Positions 24,616-35,417 of a stretch of 64,000 nt of DNA are shown here, piece after piece; within the stretch, counting starts at the first letter, position 1; each line of letters starts with the position of its first letter. This DNA comes from Scenedesmus sp. ARA3 (Eukaryota > Chlorophyta > Chlorophyceae > Sphaeropleales > Scenedesmaceae), in NCBI GenBank assembly GCA_004335835.1, contig RWJK01001422.1, positions 1-64,000 of the forward strand. Reading direction: 5' to 3'. The position numbers were made by a program, and so were the translations under genes. The notes under the pieces are model-generated. The model did not search any database. It was not told where the DNA came from and saw only the letters and a program-made list of their open reading frames with translations.

Positions 24616-27600
24616 ATGACAGCCCCATTCTGCCTTACCCTGCCTTGTAGTCGAGAGTTCTTGCAAGGCAGCAGCAGTGTGCCAAGCAGCAGGGCTGGCA
24701 GCGCTCTTGGCCCTTCTCCAGATGCAGCAGCAGCTGGAGCAGCAGCAGCACCTTGGCGCATCAGCACCAGCAGTGAAGCAGCATCAACAGCAGGTGCGTC
24801 TTGCAGGATGCCATGGCTGCAGGCCTGCTGTGAGAGCAGCAGTGCAGCCGATGCTCCTGCCAGCTTATGTGCACCACTCAGCCTGTCCCAACACGCTGTT
24901 CAAACATGCAGTGTGCCAATTTCCCATACTCGCTGCATGGACTGCCACAAACACACACTCTGCTGCTTCCTGCAGATGTCTGGAAGGCAGATGAGGGACC
25001 CAGCCCACAACCAGGCAGTACAGGCAGCCCTAGCAGTGGCACCCGCAGCAATGGCAGCTATGCACCCAGAGACCCCCCGGGGCCTGCTGAGCTGCGGGCA
25101 TCTGCTTGCAGGAACTTTGGCGCTGCGCAGTTGCCTGCTATGCCACCTGCCGTATCAAATGGCAGGCGTGTCAGCAGCGCAGCACCTCCTGGCGCACCGC
25201 TGAGGCCAAGCAGCGCTGTAGCAGCTGCAGGAGGCACAGGAAGCAGGGTAGCAGCTGTCCTCAGCCAGAGCAACACAGCCACAATGCCACTTGGTCTGCT
25301 GAATGCTAGTACAGCCGCACACTCAACACTGCCCGCTCCCAACTGGAGCAGGCTTAGCACGACCCCTGACTCAGCTCCAGTCAGTGAGGGTGAAACCTTG
25401 CTTGTTGACAGCGTGAACGCAGAAGCCTTAGCAGTGCACAGACCAGGCAGCAGAGGCAGCTGCAGAAGTAGTAGCAGGTGTCACAGCAGCCATGGCAGCA
25501 GGGAAAGCAGCAGAGGCAGCAGCAGGGGAAGTGGCGGTGTTTGCGATGAGCTGTTTGCCACTGCTGGTGCAGCAGCCGAGTCTGCTTCAGCAGAGGCAGC
25601 AGCCATGCTGGCATGGCAGCAGCAGGCTGTGCTTGCTGTGGAGCAGCTCAGCAGCCTGCCAGTCAGTCCTGCAGCTGCAGATGCTGCGGCTCTGCTGAGA
25701 GCTTGTGCTACACTGCAAACCCTGCTCGACACAGCAGAGGACCAGCAGTGCTTGCAGAAGTGGCTTGCAACACCAGCGCAGGCAGCCGCATTAGCAGCTG
25801 CTGCTGGTCCAGGGCAAGCTGGGCTAGCGCAGGGTGGCAGTGCAGATGTGCGTGGCGTAGTTGTAGCGGCTCTCGTGCGGCTCGTGGACTGCCCCAACGC
25901 TGATGTGGTGATGAAGGTGAGGGAGCGCGGCCCTGGTTGATGCTTTGTATAGACCAGCTGCTGTGTCAACAGATCTGCCCATTGCGAGTGACATGCTGCA
26001 TGTCAGTGGCCCGCTATGCACACTGGGCCACCAGTGTTGGAAATGCTAACACATTAACAGGTTGTCACGCTTACGTGTGCAATTGCTGTGCTCTCTGACA
26101 CTGATGCTCTGTGCCTGCTGCACAGGTCGGGTCTATGCTGCTCAGGGTGCTGCCAGCAGCGGGCAGTATGATGCTGACATTGTCCAAAATGCTGTACAGG
26201 CTGTCAAAAGACAGCAGTAACGACACACGGTTTAGGCACCATGGGGTCCTTAGGCCACTGCTGTCAGTAGTGACACAGCTGAGCAAAGCCTCGTATAGCC
26301 AGGTGCAGCAGCAGTCAGGAGCTACAGATCAGGAGCAGCAGAAGGCTCACACGGCCCTGCTGTACGTCACTGGGGCACTCAAGAACGTTAGCGCAGATGC
26401 AGCAAACCAGAAGGCACTAGGCAGGCTAGGGGCAGTGGTAGTCATGGCTCAGGTGAGACTGCTTGTTGGATGTGACGTCTCATAGTGTTGAATGGAACCC
26501 TCAGCCTGCACGAGGCTGCACGAAAGCTACACCACAGGGTGCATGGTAGACCAGGCAGCATACAGTAGCACATTCCTTTTTCCAGGTGCGCAGCACCGCC
26601 AGACAGCAGATGCATGACTGTTGTGGCTATGCGGCACCTTGCAAGTACACCGCCTTGCCTAAAACATCAACTCCCCAAGCTCCATTGCAGGTGTTGCTTG
26701 ACCACTTGGGCATGATGCAGCAGAGTAGCAGCTGTGAAGCAGTGGAGTTGCAGCGGCAGCAAGAGGCAGCGGCGCAGGTGTGCGTGCAGGCCACGGCAGT
26801 ACTGCGCAACCTGGCAGTGTATCCGGGCCATGCACACCTGTTCGTGCAGCAGGAAGGGCTGCCACTGAGGGCGCTGCTGCAGCTGCTGCAGGCCTGTGGA
26901 GCTGCGGGAGAGGTTGCACTGAATGTAAGCAGATGCTTGAGCAAGCTATCCTTGCAGGAAGCCTGCAGGCAGTGCATGCTGCAGCTGCAGCTGCCGCCCC
27001 AGCAACGCCTGCTGCAGCATAATCAGTACAGCCAGGATAGCTACAGCAGTGCCGAGCCTGGTGGCAGAGCGGCAGCAGTTCCTTGCTTGCTGCAAGTGCT
27101 CTTGAAAGCAGATGCAGCCCAGAGCAGTCAGCAGCCTCTGGTTTTGCGAGTAGCATTCGTGCTTGGCAACCTGACCACGTATCATCCAGAGGCAAGGGCC
27201 GCAGTTGCAGGCACGCCACAAGCACTAGAAGGATTGGTGCGGTTGGCGTTGGCCGTGCTGCGGTTTGCCCAGCAACAGCAGGAGCAGCAAACAGCCGTTG
27301 TCCAGCAACTATCAGGCCATGCACCAGCAGTGGCTGCAGCAGCAGGCGGCAGCTCAGCAGCACTTGAGGACCTGTTGGTCAAGCTGCTTCGGGTACTTGG
27401 TAACACAGCAATGGATGAGGCAGCTGGCAGCGGGCTTGCTTGCAGTGATGCAGCAGTGCAGGTGGTGGCTGGCGTGCTGCAGGCGTATGAGTTTGAGCAG
27501 CATGAGGAGCTGGTGCTGAATGCAGCAGCTGCACTCACCAACCTGGTGTTCTACCAGATGCCTGACAACAAGGTGAGGAGGCAGCACCATACACACAGCC

Positions 27601-28946
27601 ACTGCTGTCTGCTGATATGGTCAAGTTTGCAGAATATAGACATAATGGCAGCTGCACACCATATTTGCAGGCGTAGTTTTGCCTCTGCTGAGAAGAGGAC
27701 AACACTGCAAGAGCACAGATGATCTGAAGTGCGAAGTGCACAACCATTCAACTGGGATCGTTCACATGCGGGCTGTGTGCAGCCAGAGCTTGTCCTGTGA
27801 CGTGTTGCATGTGTTGTCTGTCGGTTTTGATGCAGTTCCTCTGCTTGGAGCCTGGTGTGCTGCTGCGGCCGCTGCTGCCGCTGCTCACCAGCGGCAATGA
27901 GGAGGCAGTGGTAGAGGCAGCAAGAGCAGTCAGCAATCTGGCACGCGGTTCAGCAGATGTGCAGGACGCGCTGCTGCACGGTGCTGCTGCGTCTGCGGGC
28001 GACACTGATAGCCAGGCGGCGGCCAGTGTGTATGAAGAGATAGCGCCTGACAGTGCGTACAATGTGGCGGATGGCTACAGCCAGCAGAGTACAGTCAGCA
28101 GCAGCTCAAGCAGTTCCAATCTGCCGGTGGGCCAGTATGTGCTGCAGGCGCTGGTGCTGCTGCTGGCACACAGCAGCTGGGAGGTGGTGTACAATGTGGC
28201 TGGTGCTTTGCTCAACCTGACTGCTGCAACTGGCAGTGCAGCAGCACTGCATGAGGTGAGTGCAGATACAACAACTGGAGTATGTTGTGTCCCTGCGGCT
28301 GGTTCTGGGCATGAACGCCAGGGGGGGTCACGTTACCTTAACTTGGTGTTACCTGCTTGTTCAACCGCCCTGCCACCTTACTATCAGACAATATGTATTG
28401 CTGCATGTTGTATTTTGTCAGCGTATGGCACCTGTGGACTACGAGAACTCGGAGGTCCACGAATCATTTGTTGATGTTGATCGGGGAGCTCTTACACCCG
28501 GTATCAACCTCTTGTGGCCGCAGGTGCAGCTTGTGCAGGAGCTCTGTGACGTCCTGCAGCGTGTATCGAGGGCGTTACCTTGCAGCAGTGATGGCGACCA
28601 GCAGCAGCAGCAGCAGCAGCCAGCAGCAACAGGCTCTGCTGCAGCGGCAGCTATTGCAGGCGCAGATGCGGCTACATGGATGCTGCCAACCTCAGAGCTG
28701 GTGCTGCAGTGCATAGCCAACATGGCTGCCATGGACGCTTTGCACCAAAAGCAGAGCTCAGCAGCAACAGCAGCAGGAAGCAGCAATGCGAGGGATATCA
28801 GCGCGGCAGCTGCAGTGTGCTGGGTGGCTGCTGCTAAGGAGCTGATATCAGCACTGGAGGCACAGCTGGATGGTGACAGCAGCGCCTACAGCAGCATATC
28901 TGGCCTCATCCAGCTAGTGAAGTCACGTCTGGACAGCACAGCTTGA
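24616..28946 (+). CDS. ARMC2-like armadillo-repeat protein
   Basis: Exons: about 24616-24793, 24976-25916, 26126-26452, 26691-27572, 27836-28255 and 28524-28946 (stop TGA). All internal junctions are GT-AG and in phase. The first exon is uncertain and more 5' sequence is possible. The N-terminal third is a Ser/Ala/Gly-rich linker. The rest is helical repeats, including ATAVLRNLAVYPGHA, LRVAFVLGNLTTY, LLVKLLRVLGN, LVLNAAAALTNLVFY, VVEAARAVSNLARG and NVAGALLNLTA. The order of these segments recalls ARMC2, in particular a VLNAxAAxxNL block followed by a VEAAR..NL block. ARMC2 (PF27 in Chlamydomonas) helps deliver radial spokes into the flagellum with intraflagellar transport. The assignment rests on remembered family pattern, so a more distant armadillo protein is possible. 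No exon-edge copies were seen in its introns. Confidence 0.68.
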
Positions 28947-29010
28947 TGCAGCAGTGCATAGTCAGGAGTGCTGGCAGTAGCAGCAAAATTTCCATCTGGG
29001 ACCCTTAGGA

Positions 29011-29015
29011 TGTAA
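29011..29015 (+). terminator. Possible polyadenylation signal TGTAA
   Basis: A TGTAA pentamer 65 bp after the ARMC2-like stop codon. TGTAA is the usual green-algal poly(A) signal. The distance is plausible but a five-base match is weak. Confidence 0.35.
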
Positions 29016-29280
29016 TGTCCTGCGCACTAGCGACTGATGCCCATGGAGTTCTGCACATGTAATAGTGGTCTGGACTCGAGCCTGCGCGAAGTCTGCAGCG
29101 CTGAGGTTCAAACAAGTTGAAGCTTGTGTGGCCTGCCACCGTACTGGAGCAGGTGTCAGTGGCGGGTACGTGGCCGGGCAAGGCCGGAACCGTGTGTTAA
29201 GGGAGGTACGCCCATAATGCAACTAGTTGAACGCAGTAATCATGCTTTGATTGTCGCCCTCGCCGTGGACCGAAGGTCAA

Positions 29281-29302
29281 CGTCGCCGGAGCACCGGCGA
29301 CG
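29281..29302. other. Perfect 9-bp hairpin
   Basis: CGTCGCCGG and CCGGCGACG flank a four-base AGCA loop, about 330 bp before the KCS start codon. It could be a palindromic binding site or a chance structure. Confidence 0.5.
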
Positions 29303-29631
29303 CAGGTTGGTGTAATTTTAAGGATGGCAGGGTTAAGAACACAATTCAACACATTCAAGGATACTGTTTGCTACCACGGACCGCACGCCAGCAGCACAAA
29401 ACTCTATCAGTCACCCCAGCGGTAGTCGCGTCTTTGGTAAAGTTCCTCACGGGTTTGATAACCCGCCAGGAGCGCCAGTCCAGCTTACATCAATACACAA
29501 GCGCGTGTGCTTGTGTGGTTTCTGATTGTTTTTGCGCCGAGTCACCCCTTCCTTACGCACCTTTGCTACTTGTTGATCTTGGCCTGGGGGGCCCATGCTG
29601 CTCGTTTGAGTTGCGCTGAAAATAATCAATC

Positions 29632-32463
29632 ATGCAGCCTACACGAGTAGCAAAGCCACGGCCGAACTACTTCTATGGTGTGCTTGTAGTGGGCACTCCC
29701 ACACTAGCAGCCAGGCCACCTCCCGTAGCTGGAACTGACCAGGCTTGCTCTTGCAGATTACCGTGCATCGGTGTCTGAGAAGTTCATCAGGCGGGGGCTC
29801 TATGTGTGCTGTCGCAGTCTGCCAGCAGCAATCCTGCTGGCCATTGCAGCGTCTCTGGCGGTAAGCTGATACTACAACAGCTTTAATTGATTGATCAACA
29901 AGTACTGAAGTATTGTGCACGTCTAACGCGGTCTTGTTGTTGCCTTACAGCTGGAGCTGGGCAACATGCTGCGCACCGGTGAACTCATCAGGCTGTGGTC
30001 GGTGGCCAGCCAGACCGACCTCACGTTCAACCTGGTGAGGCCAAGTTTACAGCGGAACTCTAACAGCGAGGCACGCACCTTCTGCGTGCGTGCGTGCGGG
30101 ACGTAACGCCCTCTTATTGCACTCTTGGATGCTGCAGGTGACCGTGGTGCTCTCCAGCAGCGTGCTGCTGGCAGCTCTGCTGTCCTTCTTCCTCCTGCAG
30201 ACACGCCCAGTGTACCTGGTGGACTTTTCCTGCTATAAGCCACCTGACAGGTGTGCGCACAGCTGCAGCAGAGAACAGCAGCAGAGGCAGCAGCATTCTT
30301 GGATTGCAGCGCCATGCAGCTGTGGCATGCACATGATTGCGCAACAACAGCATTGCTCACATCTGCTTTCACATCTGCTTACAGCAATCAGTGCCATATG
30401 CAAGCAGAAAGGCTGCAAGCAGCGTGCATCGGCAGTAAACACATGTTTGTACTGCCTGGCAGCGGGTCAATGCACAGCCATGCAGCAGTGTGGCCAATTG
30501 TGCACTCTTGCCATGCCTACAGCATGAACTGCACTCGCCTTGCAGTGTTCTGTATGCAATTGAGCATCATGTGCTTGCACCTGTGCTGCATGTGCCTGTG
30601 CTGACTGCATCACTGCTTATGGTGTGCCCTGCGCCCGTGCTCGATACCACCATCTCTCATATCTCAACAAATAACACAGTTGGAAGACGCCAAGGCAGAT
30701 GTTTCATGAGTGCTCTGTGGCGTCTAAGGCAAGCCTGCTGCCACGTCGCGGTTTTTGAATTTCAAACACATGCTGTGTTGGCGCGTTGCATCTTGATGTC
30801 GCACTCAGGAGGGTCATCTAACGTTGCGCACGCCTGCTGCATGTGCTGTGTAAACTGCGCAGCTGGAAGTGGCCAAGGCAATGGCATGCGCACTGCACTG
30901 CTGCGTGCAAGGTGTGTAGTGCCTTGTGCTTGCCGCACACCAGCATTATCCCAGCAAGCATGTGCAGCAGCTGCTCATGCTGTATGGCCCTGGCAATTAG
31001 ATCTAAGAAGCAGCGGCACTAACGCACCCCAGCACAGCTGCGGGGTAGCAGCGTGCACGCCCGCTGTTCCCACAGACTGCTTGCAGGCAGACGCTTTCAA
31101 CAGCAGCAGCCATCATCATCAGCAGCAATTCCTGCAGCAGCAGCAGCTTCAGCAGCAGCAGCACGCCTGCAGGAGCAGCAGCAGCCAACATCTGGCACAC
31201 CTTTCACAGCAACAGCGGCAGCAGCAGCAGACACCGTAGTCTTTATCATGATGACTCTTCAGCTTCCAGCCACCATCGCATCGTCTTCTCCCTCGTGCCT
31301 TCCTCTCGCTAATTTTCAACTTCTGCATGCTCCTCCTCCCGCAGAAGTTCACACCGGAGAGCATTGACTTTCAGAGCAAGATCCTCGCGCGCAGCGGCCT
31401 GGGCGATGACACCTACCTGCCCCCGGGCCTGGCGCAGCAGCCGCCAGCAATTAGCATGAGCGATGCGCGCTGGGAGTTTGAGCAGGTGGGGCAGCAGTCG
31501 CCGTTATTGCTACGGCTTGATTGGTGATATGTTGATGGGCAGGAGTATGAGCAGGTGGGGCAGCAGGCTGCTAGGCAGTACAGGAGGCAGTACATATGCA
31601 ATAGATAGGCAGTACATGAGGCAGTACATGGGGGGGACAGCCGCCAGCAATCAGCATGAGCGATGCACGCTGGGAGTTTGAGCAGGTGGGTCGGGAAATT
31701 GGGAAACATAAGCAGGCTGCTAGGCAGCAGGCTGCTGATCAGTACACGAGGCAGTACATGGTGCAGTGCAGAGGTAGTTCATCAGGCTTGATATCATGCA
31801 GTACATGATGCAGTACATATTGGCAGCAGCAGCCGGCAATCAGCTTGAGCGATGCACGCTCGGAGTTTGAGCAGGTGGGGCAGCAGTGGCTGTCTTCATA
31901 TACACAATCAACGTAATGGCAGCAGACTAGAATGCAGCGGTGTGCGAGGCAGTAGGCTGGAAAGCAGCAGGCTGCTCAGCTGTTGGTGAGGCAGCCGTGT
32001 ACAAGGCAGCAGCACATGAAGCAGCAGCAAATGAGGCAGTGGTGATGCTAGACAAGGTTGTTGCTGCACGTGTCGAGTGCGAGGCCTGAGTGCAATGTTT
32101 TGGTTGCCCTGCAGCCACATAGATTGCTTGTGTGCACTCCTGCTGCGTGTAGCACCAAACCTGCATTTTACACTGCTGCTTTTGCTGCTGCTGCTGTGGC
32201 CGCTGCTGCTGCTGTCCTTGTTCACCCCAGGTGTGCTTCACTGCTGTGCGGGACGTACTGGCGAAGACGGGCGTGCACCCTCGCCAGATCGGCTGCGCGT
32301 GCTGTGCTCTGACCCTGCAATGACACATGCTGCTGCTGCTGCTGCTGCTGTCCTGAATCAACCCCAGGTGTGCTTCACTGCTGTGCGGGACGTGCTGGCG
32401 AAGACGGGCGTGCACCCTCGCCAGATCGGCTGCGCGTGCTGTGCTCTGACCCTGCAATGACAC

Positions 32464-32501
<38 letters not shown>

Positions 32502-35349
32502 CCTAATCAACCCCAGGTGTGCTTCACTGCTGTGCGGGACGTGCTGGCGAAGACGGGCGTGCACCCGCGCCAGATTGGCTGCGTGATTGTCAACTGCAGC
32601 CTGTTCAACCCCACGCCCAGCCTCAGCGCGATGATCATGAACCACTTCAAGATGAGCAGCAACGTCATCAACTACAACCTAGGAGGCATGGGCTGCTCAG
32701 GTGGGCTGGGTTTCTAGGTCACTACCACAGGATGGCATACCTGCTTAGACCAATATAATCATATTAGAGCAGCGCCACTTCAACATGAGCAGTTGTGTCA
32801 ACATGGGCTGCTGCTGTGCGGAGAAAGATCAAGCACCCGGCAGCTGGGCAGGTGTAGGAGTGCAATTGCAGCTCTGTCAATGGCGGTGTGTTTGGCGGTG
32901 TCAGCTTGCCAACTCACACACCGTGCTCTTGCACGGGCACCTTTGTTTGCATGCAGCCCCACCACACTCACCTACATTGTGTATGTCTGTGGTTTGCTGC
33001 TGCTGCTGCTGCTGCTGCCTCACTACTGTAACTGCAGCTGGCATCATCGCCATTGACCTGGCCCGCCAGATGCTGCAGATGCTGCCCAACACCTACGTGC
33101 TGGTGGTATCCACTGAGAACATCACCCAGAACTGGTACTTTGGCAACACCAAGTCCATGCTCATCCCCAACTGCCTGTTCAGGGTGGGAGGAGCAGCCAT
33201 GCTGCTGTCAAACAAGCGCGTGGAGTCATGGTGGGTTCACAACAAGCCAGGCACAGCTATCAATGCGCTGGATGGTTTGGCGTGTGTAGTGATGCACTTG
33301 CATCTGCAGCAAAGTGACCTCCCTCTTCTCACTGCTGTGTGCACGGCTCTGCACGTGGCTGCTGCGGTGTGTGCTGTTGCTGCCCCAGGCGTGCCAGCGT
33401 ACAGCCACCACGTGGTGCGCATACACCTGCTATGCCTCACCATTTTGCTTAGACAGCTCTGCACCGCTTGCATGCTGTCAACGTGCTTATTGCAGGCGTG
33501 CCAAGTACGAGCTGAAGCACGTGGTGCGCACGCACCTGGCCAACAATGACGCGGCCTTCAACTGCGTGGTGGAGCAGGAGGATGCAGAGGGTGTGAGGGG
33601 CGTGAAGCTGTCCAAGGAGCTCATGGCCATTGCAGGTGCGGCGTCACCGCTGTTATGCTGTTACTTTGGATTTGTGTTATATTGTCATGTCGGAAGTGAT
33701 GACGGGTGGTGGAGCAGGAGGATGCAGAGGGCGTGATGGGCGTGAAGCTGAGCAAGGAGCTCATGGCCATTGCAGGTGCGGCAACTTATGAGAGATAAAT
33801 TGGCTTCAACAGTTGGCGCAGTAGTGCGAAACAGCTTGGCCATGGCGGCTGGGTTTCCGAACTTCGCCTTCTCATGGTTTGTTGGTGCAACAGGGGAAAG
33901 AAACCCGCCCATGCTAAGCCCGCTCGCTTGCCCATCAGCGAGCAGATGCTTTCCACATGTCACTTGAATACTGTCGCATCTGTCATTTCTGTTGTTACTT
34001 TCAGGCGAGGCGCTCAAGGCCAACATCACCACACTGGGCCCGCTGGTGCTGCCCATCAGCGAGCAGCCCCCCCCCTAAGTTATGTCAACTCTGTCATAAC
34101 TGTCATTTTTGTTGTTACTTGTGCTGTCACTGGCAGGCGAGGCGTCAAGGCCAACATCACCACGCTGGGCCCGCTGGTGCTGCCCATAATAGAGTATACC
34201 CCACCATCACCACCACACGTTATATCAATTATGCCATAGTTGTTTTGTGTTGTTATATTTGTTGTCACTTTCAGGCGAGGCGCTCAAGGCCAACACCACC
34301 ACACTGGGCCCGCTGGTGCTGCCCATCAGCGAGCAGATGCTGTTTGCGCCCATGTTATATAAACTATGTCCTGACTGTTATGTTTGTTGTTACTTTCAGG
34401 CGAGGCGCTGAAGGCCAACATCACCACGCTGGGCCCGCTGGTGCTGCCCATCAGCGAGCAGATGCTGTTTGCGGCCAACCTGCTGGGCCGCAAGCTGCTG
34501 GGCAAGAAGAAGCTGCGGCCGTACATCCCAGACTTCAAGCTCGCTTTTGAGCACGTGTGCATCCACACAGGTGCGTGGACCGCGTGGCGTTGCATGGTTG
34601 ATGTCAGAGAGTGCAGCTGAAAGTGCTGTTGCTGTACTTTCATTGCATAACACACCTGGTTGCCAAACTAACAAGTATAAGATATGGTGAATCTTTGATT
34701 CAGCCTGCAAGAGCAACTTGCCGTCCTGACGCATGTCCATCTGCTTCTGTCTATGGCTGCGCACACTACTTTTGTGCACAGGCGGTCGCGGCGTGATCGA
34801 CGAGATCGAGAAGCAGCTGTGCCTAACGCCCGAGTTTGTGGACGCCAGCCGCGCCACGCTGTACCGCTACGGCAACATCAGCAGCAGCAGCATCTGGTGA
34901 GCAGCGGCGGCTCCTCCTGCATGATATGCATGATGTTAATTTCACAGTAACTTGTTATGAATGTCATCACTGGTACTGTCATAAGCAGGGGTGATGTGTG
35001 TGGTGTATCGTTCCTGCTGCTAGCTTGCCTCCAGACACTCGCATGCACGTCAGGGGCGGCAGCTCTCTGACAAGCTGCCCTCGCTTTGCTCTTCTGCTGC
35101 TGAGCCACACTCCAAAAGAAACACAAACCCCCTGCTCCTGCTGCTGCTGCTGCCAGGTATGTGCTGGCGTACATCGAGTCGATGAAGGGGGTGCGCAAGG
35201 GTGACAGGGTGTGGCAGCTGGGCTTTGGCAGCGGCTTCAAGTGCAACAGCGCTGTGTGGGCCGCCAACCGCCGCATCAGTGACCAGCACGCAGCCTGGGA
35301 CAGCTTTGACCACGACCAGATGGAAGATGACCTGGCGCAGAGCCTGTAG
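29632..35349 (+). CDS. 3-ketoacyl-CoA synthase (FAE1/KCS-type elongase)
   Basis: Twelve exons close in frame to 510 aa: 29632-29677, 29757-29860, 29951-30034, 30138-30250, 30680-30728, 31345-31485, 32517-32700, 33038-33230, 33496-33635, 34400-34570, 34782-34896 and 35157-35349. The protein condenses malonyl-CoA with an acyl-CoA in very-long-chain fatty acid elongation, normally in the ER membrane. Two hydrophobic segments sit near residues 30-50 and 80-100, followed by the KCS signature [10 protein letters not shown]. The catalytic set is C239 in GGMGCSAG, H407 in HVCIHTGG and N440 in [11 protein letters not shown]. The C-to-H and H-to-N spacings (168 and 33) match what I recall for plant FAE1. 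Exon 5 is only 49 nt and its intron begins with GC (AAG|GCAAGC). Several introns contain copies of exon edges. Confidence 0.92.
31543..31875 (+). repeat. Extra copies of KCS exon 6 donor edge
   Basis: The end of exon 6 ([20 protein letters not shown]) is repeated at about 31640-31686 and 31830-31875. A shorter remnant (GAGTATGAGCAGGTGGGG) is at about 31543. All retain the CAG|GTGGG donor context. Spacing is 190-200 bp, larger than in the other arrays. Confidence 0.82.
32231..32460 (+). repeat. Two extra copies of KCS exon 7 acceptor edge
   Basis: The start of exon 7 ([22 protein letters not shown]), with its CCCCAG acceptor and upstream CTG tract, appears at 32231 and 32367 before the genuine exon at 32517. 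Each copy stays open to a TGCTCTGACCCTGCAATGAC tail in place of the genuine exon continuation. Confidence 0.9.
33700..33776 (+). repeat. Extra copy of KCS exon 9 donor edge
   Basis: The last ~70 nt of exon 9 ([23 protein letters not shown]) with its CAG|GTGCGG donor is repeated 141 bp downstream inside the intron. Confidence 0.88.
34004..34338 (+). repeat. Three extra copies of KCS exon 10 acceptor edge
   Basis: Copies of [21 protein letters not shown] with a TTTCAG or GGCAG acceptor begin at about 34004, 34137 and 34275, before the full exon at 34400. Each copy ends within ~60 nt. Spacing is 125-138 bp. One copy has lost a base and is out of frame. Confidence 0.9.
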
Positions 35350-35350
35350 G

Positions 35351-35417
35351 GCTTTGACCAGAGTTTGACCAGAGTTTGACCAAAGTTTGACCAGGGGTTG
35401 ACTGGGGTTTGACCAGC
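35351..35417. repeat. GAGTTTGACCA tandem repeat after the KCS stop
   Basis: Six units of AGTTTGACC type at 11-13 bp spacing start two bases after the KCS stop codon. The unit matches the array at 20172-20219 in a kinase intron. Confidence 0.88.

Larger units (their letters stand above)
28947..29631. other. Intergenic spacer, ARMC2/KCS
   Basis: This holds the 3' end of the ARMC2-like gene and the KCS promoter. It contains a perfect small hairpin (29281-29302). No additional gene was seen. Confidence 0.4.

Noticed and set aside
28981..29130. Possible tRNA (GGTTCAAA-like word near 29105)
   Set aside because: No cloverleaf arms or A-box could be matched around it.
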